From the NCBI GenBank assembly GCA_905221615.1, contig CAJNDT010003224.1, positions 90,001 to 154,000 on the forward strand: 64,000 bases of DNA, written 5' to 3'. The notes beneath the pieces are model-generated. The model did not search any database. It saw nothing but the letters and a program-made list of their open reading frames with translations, and was not told where the DNA came from. Numbering within the stretch: position 1 is the first letter of the stretch; the number at the start of each line of letters is the position of its first letter. The stretch is from Symbiodinium sp. CCMP2592. Taxonomy: Eukaryota; Sar; Dinophyceae; Suessiales; Symbiodiniaceae. Below, piece by piece: positions 1-9,187 of the stretch. Both the position numbers and the translations under genes were made by a program.

Positions 1-125
1 TGGTGGTGGTGGTGCTGGTGGTGGTGGTGGTGGTGGTGGCGGTTTGGTCTTTGCTGCTGGCGCTGCTACTGAAACTGCTGCTGCTGCTGGTGCTAAGTAG
101 CTGTTGTCGCTGCTGCTCCTGATGG
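1..125. repeat. TGG/CTG trinucleotide repeat
   Basis: The window opens in a run of TGG units that grades into CTG/GCT units. It is low-complexity DNA. The short ORFs here and just downstream show no protein-like composition, and I see no gene before about 0.8 kb. Confidence 0.8.
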
Positions 126-813
126 TTGGTGCCAGTGTCGTCGCCGTCCTTTATGATGCCATCTGGTGACACTCAGAATCGACTCCCACATTCTTTGTTG
201 CGCCTACACAGTTCAGTTCTGGTTCTTGCTGGGTTGTGCTGTTCTTGGTCTAGAGAGATAATAAGCATACTTTGGAAGTGCAGGGTTGTCGTCGTGCCTC
301 TGTGGATGCCCGGTGACTGAAGCTTGTGTCGGGGGTGAGGCGGCCAAGGACGAGTTCAGTTCAGGGGCGTAATCAGTGTACTTGGCAATTTCAGCACCAC
401 GAGGCCGTCTGCCCCTGTCCATTGGCTGAGACATGTGCGGTTTCCCACAGTGCCAAGACATCGGCCCAAAACGTTAAGCTAAGAACGGGGCACATTTCGC
501 TTGTTGTGGCCAACACTTACATCTGACACGCATAGTGGAAGTGGAAGTGGCACCTCGTTGGAAACGGCACAGCCGTCGCCGTTGCCTGCGTCCAAAGCAC
601 AGCGGAGCAGTGCAGTTGCGGCAAAAGTTGAGCATTGATTCCGTGGCATGTGGTTAGTTGCGAGCCAGTGGTTAGCTTGATTGCTTGATTTCCATGCAGA
701 AGAACTGACGCAGTACAGGAAGCAGTGAATGTTGTTTTTTTCTTGGGCAGCCAAGAAGATTGCTCAAAGTCTCCAAGTGCAGCGAAGCTTGTCTTGCTTT
801 GTGTGACTGCACC

Positions 814-1188
814 ATGCAGTCAAACGCCCATGGGGATCATTCGAGTGCGACGGTTGGGCCGGAGAAGCAGGAGAATGACAAGTACGTGACTCCAGAAACT
901 CGCCCGACAATAGTGACACCACAGCGCCCGCAGAAGAAGCAACGCAGAGCACAAAGTGATTTGGAGCAGGCGAGGGACAACGCCGGCCCCGTGCCGTGGC
1001 CTCTGATGTTTGTCACACCAGAGCGCCGCACTCGTGGTGGCCCATCCACACCACTGGGCGCTGGATTCTCTCCACCCAGGGTGTCCGCTCGTTCGACCCA
1101 CGATGGCGACAAGCCCGCAGCGGAAGTGCAGAAACGCTGCCCTGGAGCCACAACGACGACGAGTGAGAGCTCTGATGTCGCGAGCTGA
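814..1188 (+). CDS. Candidate first exon, disordered basic N-terminus of the 0.8-5.3 kb gene
   Basis: This is an open stretch of about 124 codons from an ATG at 814. It encodes a polar, Pro/Thr/Gln/Arg-rich, probably disordered segment with a KKQRRAQSDLEQ basic patch that could act as a nuclear localisation signal, followed by PERRTRGG. The composition is protein-like on the plus strand, and the better-supported exons at 1.4-5.3 kb follow on the same strand. Where it is spliced is not clear: the frame runs to a TGA at 1186-1188, so the true exon probably ends earlier. The minus-strand ORFs over the same bases read as shadows. No domain is recognised. It could instead be the end of an upstream gene. 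Confidence 0.4.
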   Translation: MQSNAHGDHSSATVGPEKQENDKYVTPETRPTIVTPQRPQKKQRRAQSDLEQARDNAGPVPWPLMFVTPERRTRGGPSTPLGAGFSPPRVSARSTHDGDKPAAEVQKRCPGATTTTSESSDVAS

Positions 1189-1421
1189 TGCATTATCTAG
1201 TGTGTCACAGGTCGGAGCAGCTCCAGTGCTGTCCCGAAGTGTTCCCAGAACATGTTCCCTTTGCTGACATGCAGACTGCAAGCCAGCAGTGATGATGCGG
1301 TATCGTGAGGGGGTTTGAGAAAAATCAGTTTTTCTGTGCCTTAGCCTACAGTACTGCATGTGCTATGACGTTTGCGTGCAGTCAGTGTAGTTTCGCTGGC
1401 AACACAAGAAATAGAGCCCAG

Positions 1422-1581
1422 GTCATGCCCAAGCTGGTGGCGGAGACGCTGGACGGGACCAGCGTCATGAGGCCGGGGTATCACACCGGATGTATAATTG
1501 CAGCTGTGCTGTCACTGAAGCACGATGACAGGCCGAATGTCAGCAACAAAGAGGCGAACTCTTTTTTCGCACGCTTCTCAG
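1422..1581 (+). CDS. Exon of unknown-function gene (0.8-5.3 kb)
   Basis: The exon starts after an AG at 1420-1421 and reads VMPKLVAETLDGTSV, then RPGYHTGCIIAAVLSLK, and ends near FFARFSE. The 3' boundary is inferred. CTCAG plus GTGG..TGAAGG at 1577-1600 reappears at 1686-1707, just before the next exon, so one copy would be kept after splicing. No known domain is recognised. Reading past the putative donor quickly gives Ser/Thr/Cys-rich, non-protein-like sequence, which supports an exon end here. Confidence 0.5.
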
Positions 1582-1690
1582 AGTGGAACAATGAAGGACC
1601 CAGCAGTTGTGACACTGACACGTCGAGTTGCTCAACATGTCAGCTTGTTTTGAGAAGCCTCTGGACGTCACCACATGACGTGTGGCTCAG

Positions 1691-1836
1691 GCGGTGGTGA
1701 AGGCCTTGAACCACGTTTTCGTGACCATGGTTCAGAAGGACCTGACTTGGTTCATTCCGAAATGGGCGGCCGATGGGCGCCAGCAGTTCAGAGGTAGCAA
1801 GATGTTTGCCATCGAGTTGCCCCCGGTTGACGAGAC
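1691..1836 (+). CDS. Exon of unknown-function gene (0.8-5.3 kb)
   Basis: The exon follows a GGCTCAG acceptor and encodes AVVKALNHVFVTMVQKDLT, then WFIPKWAADGRQQFRGSK and MFAIELPPVDE. It looks like a folded, mixed alpha/beta segment. The 3' end is placed near GTTGACGAG (1826-1834), because the following exon begins with a similar GTATCCGACGAG at 1926. I do not recognise the family. Confidence 0.55.
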
Positions 1837-1925
1837 ACCGTTACTACGCACAGTTCCGTGGATGTTATTCAGTAGTGATGCACGTTCCAAACAGCCTAAC
1901 CATATCGTGTGAAGCATGCTTGCAG

Positions 1926-2602
1926 GTATCCGACGAGGAGTCATCACAGACAAAGGCCTTCCACTTTCTCTTTTCGCATGTGGGGTGCAGAGGGCTGACG
2001 CAGCCGGAAATCTCGCATCCAAAATGGAACTCCTTCAAGAGGGCAGCGGCCAGCAGCAATCTGGAGTTTGACCTGCTTCGCTTGACGGTGTGTGCGAACT
2101 ACGCTCATGGCCCGTGGACCAATGGGGACCGGTTGGTGCTCAAGCAGCAGGCACTGGAAAGCTTCCTTGACAAGCAATCTGAAGATTGGTTCAGCGACAT
2201 GGCAGAAGAGATTGCGCGAGATGCTGGAGAATCTGAGCTGTTGTCGGAAGAGCAGGCACGAGCCTCGATGTCAGATTTCCTCGACTCCGAGGCAATCCGC
2301 AACCGAGGCGCCTTCGTCAAGGCCAAGTCGTGGTTCGGGATTATCGCTGCGCTTCGAAGCTTGGTGAAACACTGGACAATCCAGCGGGAAGCTTCGACAG
2401 CGATCATGGTGGAGACGGGCGGAGCTTCCGAAGATGCCAAGAATGAAGACGACGGCGAGGAGGCGGAGGCGGACGGCACCGATGCTGCCCGCGACCCTCA
2501 ACCACCGAAGAAGTGGACCAAGGCGGAGCTCTACCGTGCGTACAGTGGTCGTGGGCCGCATGCGATGAATGCGGATTTCTTGAATGACCCGGAACTGCGC
2601 AG
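1926..2602 (+). CDS. Long exon of unknown-function gene (0.8-5.3 kb)
   Basis: This is the longest exon of the gene, about 225 codons. It starts VSDEESSQTKAFHFLFSH after a TTGCAG acceptor. The middle is helical and acidic (FLDKQSEDWFSDMAEEIA), and a charged linker rich in Glu/Asp/Ala (about 2,430-2,490) leads to KKWTKAELYRAYSGRG. Coding continues to about LNDPELRS. Beyond that the frame enters a hydrophobic stretch and a poly-G run at about 2,675-2,685, which looks intronic. No catalytic motif is recognised. The internal frame is uninterrupted, so it is a credible functional exon. Confidence 0.65.
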
Positions 2603-2921
2603 CAAAGCTGTGCTGATCATCCATGTGACAGCCCCGCTGTTTCTCGCTTTGCAACTAATAATTTGCGCTGTTGGGGGGGGGGGACAGGGTGTGCGTCAAT
2701 CCTTAGTTCGGATTTTCGGATAATCTCTGAAGTTCTGGGCTTTCGGTTGGCGGGAGACGGAGAGAAGTAGGAGAAAGGGAAGCATGATTTTCCTGGTCCT
2801 GGTGATGTAGTCATTGGGGGCGAGTTCAGTTCATCTAGAAGTACTGTTATTCGGGGGCGGGGGCTTTTCCGTGAGGTTAATTCATTTGATTTCTTGTGTC
2901 ATTGCTAAGTAAGGCACGCAG

Positions 2922-3246
2922 CGTACGCGGAGGACTTGGCCGCGCAACAAGGTGAGCCGGAACAACAGATTGAGTGGATCGCCGGACGTGCGTCAGGAGA
3001 TGGTATGGATGTGGTGATGAGCATCCTGCACACTGTGGCGTCGCCGCAGCTCTGTCGTGACATGCGGTTAGCTCCTCCTTGCAACCCGCCGCTGGATGCT
3101 GACAACACCTACCTGACCGATGATGTCAGGCTGCTCCAAACGGCATTCGACTATGCTGCGAATTTGGCCTCAAATGTGCTATGGGGCCAGCTTCTTTACC
3201 ACCACACTTTGCCCTTGGCGGGTGCATCACTCTTGGCAGCAGACGA
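2922..3246 (+). CDS. Exon of unknown-function gene (0.8-5.3 kb)
   Basis: The exon begins after CGCAG with AYAEDLAAQQGEPEQQIEW, then IAGRASGDGMDVVMSILHT and a helix-rich tail ending near SLLAADE. There is no ATG of its own, as expected for an internal exon. GGCAGCA..CGAGGCAAGCA at its end resembles GGCAGCACCCGGAGCACCAAGCA just before the next exon (about 3,349-3,373). It is not recognised as a known domain. Confidence 0.55.
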
Positions 3247-3374
3247 GGCAAGCATATTTTTTTCATGTTGAATAATTAATAACGATAATGCTAGGTGTTG
3301 TTGAAGTTGATGTGTTGTGCCGGAGAGTCCATACCCCCCCCCGGCCCCCGGGCAGCACCCGGAGCACCAAGCAG

Positions 3375-4070
3375 GATCAACGCAGGCGGGCCATGAAGCA
3401 TTTGAAGAAGCTAGTTTCGGTTGTGGTGGAGGCAGAAGACATTGTCGCAAAGGGACCTTCGCCATTGGCAGAAGTTCTGCAAACATTGGCGTGGCCAGAC
3501 GAGACGCTGGCCAGAGAACTTATGGTTCGACTTCACAGGTCAGAGTACAGTGCTGAAACTGAGGAAGGGTTTGAGCTGCGACGGCTGTTGCTGCGTACCT
3601 TCCTGGGCAGCAGCAGCACGAAGGAAGTGCTCGAGAGCACTTTTGCCCATCTGCATGACATCTCAGCCAGGCACGCAAAGAACGCCAAGATGTGTATGCG
3701 TGGGGTTTGGTTTTACTCCGTGGCGTCACCGTACACCACTCAGGCGACGTGTGGCATGGCACAGCACAAACCAGCTCATGCTGAATGGGTGAAGTGGCGT
3801 GGTTTCTATGGGAATGCCAGGGACCGCTTCATGAAGCGGTTCAACAGCGCCTTGAGTGTGAACTCCACAGCGCTGCCGCGCGGACGTGAACTCCCCATCA
3901 GTCCGGGTGGTGTGAAAAAAACAAAGTGGCGCATGGCAGGGCCACTCAGCCATTACCGCAGCTCCTCAGCCATGTTGTACCTGATGGAGGATTCTGACAA
4001 CAACTTTGTCAACTGCCATCAGGCGTGGGCCGGCGCATTTCTGAGATGCGGGCAGTTCTATTGGCACAAG
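3375..4070 (+). CDS. Exon of unknown-function gene (0.8-5.3 kb)
   Basis: This is an open frame of about 232 codons starting DQRRRAMKHLKKLVSVVVE, with AEDIVAKGPSPLAEVLQTL, then RRLLLRTFLGSSSTKEVLE and a helical region TFAHLHDISARHAKNAK. It ends QFYWHK. The intron that follows appears to begin with GA (AAG|GACACG) and to end CAG|GATAACG. This gives an in-phase join to DNDSFMLC and shows a non-GT donor. I do not recognise the fold. The composition is typical of an intracellular, non-membrane protein. Confidence 0.65.
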
Positions 4071-4178
4071 GACACGTTGACTGAAGTATAGTGCTTTCGG
4101 TATAATGTCCCTAGTTTTTTTTCGTGATAGAGATGTTTGAACCAGATGCAAGAGATTAGTGCAGTGTGGCAATTGCAG

Positions 4179-5050
4179 GATAACGACTCCTTCATGCTGT
4201 GCTTGGGCTTCAATGGCTGGTGCGCCATTGGGGTCGAGATCTTGCAAGAGGAGGTGAATGGCCGTGATTTCTTGACCCTGAACCGTCGGCACTTGAAGGG
4301 TCCGGTGCGTGTGATGTTCAACTTCGACTGTGCAGAGGACAGCTGTTGTTGGGCTCATGTTGCCGTGCAAGTGTTACCCCCTGCGTCTTTGCCTCCAGAA
4401 CTGGTTGACTGTGGAATGGCCTTCGAAATCCAAGACCGAAACGGCTGGATCTTGCGGGATGCCCTCGCCAGTGGGATGCAGCTGACCGTGGAGAGACTGC
4501 GGTCGGCGTGCCAAGCCATCGGCGCTGACCTTCCTGTCAAAGGCACTGGGTCCGGTAAGAATGGAAACATCATCAAAGTTGATTGGGTTTCCTGCTTGGT
4601 CGCCGCGGTCTTTGGAGACTCAACTGAAAAGGAACGATCAGCCATCGAGGACCAAATCATGGGCAGGCAGCAGAAACCTGTTGATGTGGGGGTTCTAGCA
4701 GCTATCTCCGAGCTCGATTCCGACAATGCGCAGGCGTTCAAGGACATCAAGAAGCGTGCTCAGGAGATGTTCGAGGATGCCGTGTACGGACACGGTGTCA
4801 AGCAAGGCTTGCGCCGCATGTTGGATGACGAGCCGAATGAGGAAAAGCGCAAGGAGAATTTCCACAAGGCAGCGGAGAATGCCGACAAGAAGCAGGCTTT
4901 GAAGGCTGAAGAGGATCGCAAGCATGCTGAGCGACAGTTTCAGTTGACGCCGCCAGACTTGAAGAGCCTCCTTCCAGGAGGTGGTGAAGTGGCTGGAGTT
5001 TGCTGGGCGCGGCACAACCCGTTTCAGAAGTGGTTCTCCGTGCAGTATCC
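4179..5050 (+). CDS. Exon of unknown-function gene (0.8-5.3 kb)
   Basis: This exon of about 290 codons starts DNDSFMLCLGFNGWCAIG. It contains FLTLNRRHLKGPVRVMFNF, then MAFEIQDRNGWILRDALAS and a Gly-rich GTGSGKNGNIIK at about residue 125. The Gly-rich stretch superficially resembles a P-loop, but the surroundings do not support an NTPase. The tail holds a lysine/alanine coiled coil (HKAAENADKKQALKAEEDRK) followed by LLPGGGEVAGVCWARHNPF and FSVQYP. I associate this type of tail with multicopy dinoflagellate proteins, from memory and unverified. The end is uncertain within about 30 bases. Confidence 0.65.
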
Positions 5051-5148
5051 TGTGGGTCACTGGGTTTGGTTCAGTACAATTTGTATTCAGTGTCTAAACG
5101 AAACGAGTCTGTTCCGAATCTCGTGGCAGTGTTTTGCTCCATGCTCAG

Positions 5149-5330
5149 GTGCTGCTGAACTACAGGACTCAATGCAGCGTAAGTGGGACACTGCACGCTG
5201 TCCCACAAAGCTCGACGCTTTGCGATGTGTGCTTGACTTTGCTTATTCTCGATGGAACACACTCAATCCGCGCACGCCTTACCCGATGCCAAGCGATGCA
5301 GTACTGCAACGCTACCTCGACACGCTTTGA
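5149..5330 (+). CDS. Probable last exon of the 0.8-5.3 kb gene
   Basis: The exon follows a GCTCAG acceptor and reads AAELQDSMQRKWDTARC, then DALRCVLDFAYSRWNTLNP, ending VLQRYLDTL with a TGA at 5328-5330. It lies in the same frame as the preceding long exon, so an unspliced read-through is also possible. The stop is followed by non-coding, inverted-repeat-rich DNA, consistent with the end of the gene. Function is unknown. Confidence 0.5.
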
Positions 5331-5374
5331 CCTCCGCCTGCCGCCGAAAAAAAGGCTGTGACGACCGACGGACT

Positions 5375-5506
5375 GGCAGAACAACTAGCATTGGAATAAT
5401 GCTTATTTCTTTACTCAAGCTTATTCCTACACTATTCCTAGGCAGAACAAATAGCACTGGAATAAGGCTTATTTTTCACTCATGCTTATTCCTGCACTAT
5501 TCCTAC
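5375..5506. repeat. Two tandem 66-bp hairpin-forming units
   Basis: GGCAGAACAA followed by an AGCA.TGGAATAA word occurs at 5375 and again at 5441. Each unit contains a GGAATAA..CTTATT / GCTTATTCC inverted repeat able to fold into a hairpin. They lie directly downstream of the stop codon at 5330, so they may be a 3'-end structure or a MITE-like element. A related TTATTAAG..TTATTC motif follows to about 5570. Confidence 0.55.
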
Positions 5507-5529
5507 ACTATTCCTACACTATTTTGAAG

Positions 5530-5800
5530 AGACCAGAATAAGCCCTTATTAAGCAGCTAATAAGGGTCTATTTTGGATATCATCTGGGGGGGGGAGTAGT
5601 GCGGGGGTGAGTGAAGCATCTCATGACTATAGGGATCAATTCCCCCATTCCCTACTAAGCACTAGACAGGCAAGTCTTTAGAAAGAGTCTTTAGGTATGG
5701 CTTACAGACCTCTAGATTCGGTCTGTCTATAGATGTTTATCGACTCCAAGGGTGGTAGTTAGGACAAGAGGTGCAAAGCAATCTATGTACCTTCAACCTT
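5530..5800. other. Spacer without recognisable gene
   Basis: AT-rich and G-run-containing sequence with no protein-like frame on either strand. It separates the plus-strand gene ending at 5330 from minus-strand exons starting at about 5.88 kb, so the two genes are convergent. Confidence 0.5.
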
Positions 5801-5814
5801 AAGCCCGAAACCAC

Positions 5815-5905
5815 GCCGAGGATCGCAACATCTTGCTAAACCTTATAAACCCTAAACCCTTGAACCCTAAACCCAAAACTTTGCCGAGGATCGTAACATC
5901 TTGCT
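5815..5905. repeat. 23-bp direct repeats flanking a telomere-like tract
   Basis: GCCGAGGATCG.AACATCTTGCT occurs at 5815-5837 and 5883-5905, with 22 of 23 positions identical. The 45 bases between them are degenerate CCCTAAA units. On the minus strand the right-hand copy lies inside the coding exon at 5883-5948. The pair therefore looks like an intron, or an intron-like insertion, bracketed by a duplicated exon edge. Confidence 0.75.
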
Positions 5906-5948
5906 GACCTGCTCATCGTCGCCGAAGAGATCCGTGGCTTCTTCCTCG
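5883..5948 (-). CDS. Small acidic exon, possibly the 3' end of the channel gene
   Basis: The minus strand reads EEATDLFGDDEQVSKMLRSS after a TCGAG acceptor. The composition is clearly protein-like and the frame is open through the whole stretch. It is the lowest minus-strand exon seen, about 0.83 kb downstream of the CNBD exon, and may be part of the channel's cytosolic tail. Its 3' edge is duplicated 45 bases downstream, so the exact splice point cannot be fixed. Confidence 0.5.
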
Positions 5949-6774
5949 AGACGAATTCAATTGTGGTCTTAACGGGCCTATGCAATGAGCACTGACAGTT
6001 CCTTCATGAACGACAGGGAATAGAATATACCATAATTCCCGTCATTCAGGATGCTTCAGGTATTGCGGGATGCTGTCCATCAGCAGTATGGTGGGATCGG
6101 AGAAGAAGAGAAAAGGGTGACGACCAGATTCCTGGAAGAATGAATGCTACAGATACTCTGCAAAATCATGAGCCTCCTCTGAAACATCCGGGGCAGGTCC
6201 AAAATATCCCACCCCAAGCGCACTAGAGACCTGGAGCCGGGGGTTTCCTGCGGTTCAGGCTATGCTTAGTTTTATTTCGGGGGGTCGGTGACAGGGTTTG
6301 CTTCGCATTTAAGGGGGTGTTGGGCTTGGTGGATTTGGGGATCCAAAGACTTGGGAAATCTTAGGAATACGTCCTTCGTTGATCAGGACTGTTGCTGCAT
6401 CCCCTTGAAATTCTTTCTGCTCTGATTACCAGTAGTGAGAATGACATTCATCGACAAGTGTTGCACAGTTTTTGTTCACAGCTACTGCTGCAGATCCATT
6501 GGTCGGGTTGACATGTATGTTGTTGATACTCTTGGCAAATTCCTAGACCCTGGAAGGTAGGATCTTTTCTGGATAGCCTATTGCTTGATTAGAATCCTAC
6601 AATCGGAAAACAAGGTATCCAACAAAACATGTTACTTTGTAGGTCTAGGTATCTCATATTCTGAACGACCCAGTCTGCAGATGTTGTGAAAGAGGCGTCG
6701 GAGACGCAGGGGAAACCAGAACACCTAGGGTATAGGGCTTTAAGGTTTAGGGTTCCAGTCCCTGCCTCTATGCA

Positions 6775-6867
6775 GTTGTAACAGTCGGCAATCATTTTCA
6801 GAAAGAGCCGAGCATAGAGGGCGAAGAGATCCATGTGGGTGCTCCGCGCAATCACCTCGTGCAATCT
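6775..6867 (-). CDS. Channel exon: end of CNBD (last strand and C-helix)
   Basis: After a CTCCAG acceptor the exon reads LHEVIARSTHMDLFALYAR then LFLKMIADCYNC. The pattern V-A-x-T/S-x-x-D-L-F-x-L followed by an amphipathic helix is the usual C-terminal part of a cyclic-nucleotide-binding domain, where the C-helix caps the ligand. The nucleotide-contacting Gly-Glu and Arg of the preceding beta-roll are not in this exon. Homology is judged by eye. Confidence 0.55.
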
Positions 6868-9156
6868 GGAGGTTTCCGATCATTTGAACTTAGGGGCTGA
6901 ATACCCTAGCAAAAGCAGGCTAACCTTGTCAAATAATTATGGTAAGATTATATAGACCCCAAAAGGTTAAAGGTTACCTATATACTCGGCTACAGACTAA
7001 GCTGAAGCTTCTGTTCCTTTCCTGGAGCTGGGTGAGGGTGGTTCGGGTGTACAGGATCTGGGGCCTGCCGGTTTTGGTGAACCCCCGTTATAATCTCTTA
7101 AAGAAGTTTTAAGTTTTCTGGTTGGGATTGAGAACCATGGTGTCGGTTAGCCTGCCCCAGCACCCCTAGGAGCGGCCACTTCCGGAAATCGACTGGTTCC
7201 AGGATGAGCCGACAAGATCTATATCGGGCTGCCTTGTCTGAAGGCTTCAACATCATGCAGGAAGACACTCCGGACCCGGTGCTGAACTGCTGACAGCTCC
7301 GCGAGGTCTCCGGGCACGCGAAATTCTGCCAAAACCAACATCGAAGTTCCATAAATCCTGAAGCCTACCAAAAGCCGGCCTAGGGCTACTCACAGTACCC
7401 GACCCCCTTGGGCCACTGCAGAACATCGGGTTTTTTGACTCGCCAGTGTTCCTAAAGCCGATTCCGTGCACCCTCCCACCCAACCCGTCAAGGCCTTATC
7501 GCTAGATTCAAGAGATCATCCTTTCTCCACGAGCATGCTTCCGACTCCTGCTCTGGCTAAGCATACACGGCCATCAACTCACCCCAAAATCAACTCGACC
7601 CGAATCCGAAGCCGATCGGATGACACTGAGCGTGTTGCCTTCCGGAAGCCATCGCCATCAAGCTGAAAAATGTGCGCACTCTGCGAACCGCAGCCTTACA
7701 GGGTCCGGGGCTGAAGACTTTACGCTAGCGGCTCGGGCTTCCTGGGCTTAGTTAAGGGTTCACGGTTTATGGATAACCTCGCATCCTAAGCCTGCAACTC
7801 CTAGACCCTACCGCCCATTGAAGCCCTATACTCCCTAAACCCGTGAACCCTGCAGCAGGTGTGCACTAGATTTCAGAGCTCAGACACCCTCCGAGACTGG
7901 AACCGGTTGTGTCCCAAACACATGGGTAGTTGTCAAAATTAGGGTCCCTTTTGGGGTACCCTAAAATAATAGGTGCCGTATTATGATAAGGACCCAACAA
8001 GGGACCCTAATCTTGACAACCACCCACATGAGTTTCATTAACCCAAAGCTAAGAGTCCCTGAAGCCTGGAGCCCTTCACAGGCAGCCAATCAGGGAGCCC
8101 ATGAATCCAATAGCTCACAGATACCAGGGTTCAGAGCTCACCAAGAAACCAAGAGGTTAAGCTATTTCGGAAACTTGCTCTCCTTGTACGAAGCATCGCA
8201 GCATCCCTCAATTAACGGCTTTCTCAATTTGGCTTAAGTTTCAACATTTCTGGGCATCAGGACTAACATAGGAGTCGTAATAACTAGCATAGGCTTTTGG
8301 GGCCCATTACACTGCTGTATACTAACGATGAATTAGGTCTCCAGTTTGGGTTTTCGGAGCAAGGTTTTAGTTTTTTGACACCCCTTTTCCTCCTGAACGG
8401 TTCCAGCCCCGGTGGACCAAACATCCCAATCCCCCGAAAGATCCCGAATTCTACACTAAGACGCCGAATCCTGAAAGCCCGCACCCACAGAGCCCCAGCC
8501 CTATCCAGCAGACTCCACACCAGGATCCTGCGCCCCAACAGCTGAAACATTAAAATCTGCAAGGCTCGGCCGAAAGATCCCACATCGTCTGTAGTCTTGA
8601 AGCTTTTACTCCTTTAAGGGTTCCAAAACGCTTCTAAAAAAGGCTTTAAAATTTAATTGGAGGTTCATGGGTGTTATAGTCACCCTAAACCTTGTTGTAG
8701 GTGCAGTTAATAAGTCCCCTACCTATAACTTATAACTACCTATGAAGCTCCAAGTAGGGCTGTCGGCCCAGCCTAGGCGACCGCGGTACTCCCAATTCCT
8801 CAGCTCGGGAGCCCTCTCTGCTCGAAGCCCAAAGTCAAACTTTGAGGTTTAGGGGTTTTGGGGTTTTTGGGTTTAGTTTAGGGTTTAGGGTTAGTTCGAT
8901 GCGGCCAAAAGCTGAGCGAAGCGGGGCACAGACAGTTTAGACCAAATGCCAGAACGTTGGGCTCTGTACAGTCCACCTCAGCCTTGTAGTTCCCAAGTAG
9001 GACCCCGAAGCCGTGGACTCTTTGGCGAGGAAAGCCCAGCGGCAACCAGAGCACTGCTTCGCTAACTCGCATGCCAGGCAGGATATCCTCTGTGGCATCG
9101 ACTGCTCTCGAGTCTATGTGGGTTTCGTTAAGCTTGCAGTGGGCACGTATACATAC

Positions 9157-9187
<31 letters not shown>

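Noticed and set aside
4540-4590. GTGSGKNGN as a P-loop
   Set aside because: The surrounding residues do not form a P-loop strand and helix, and no Walker B follows.
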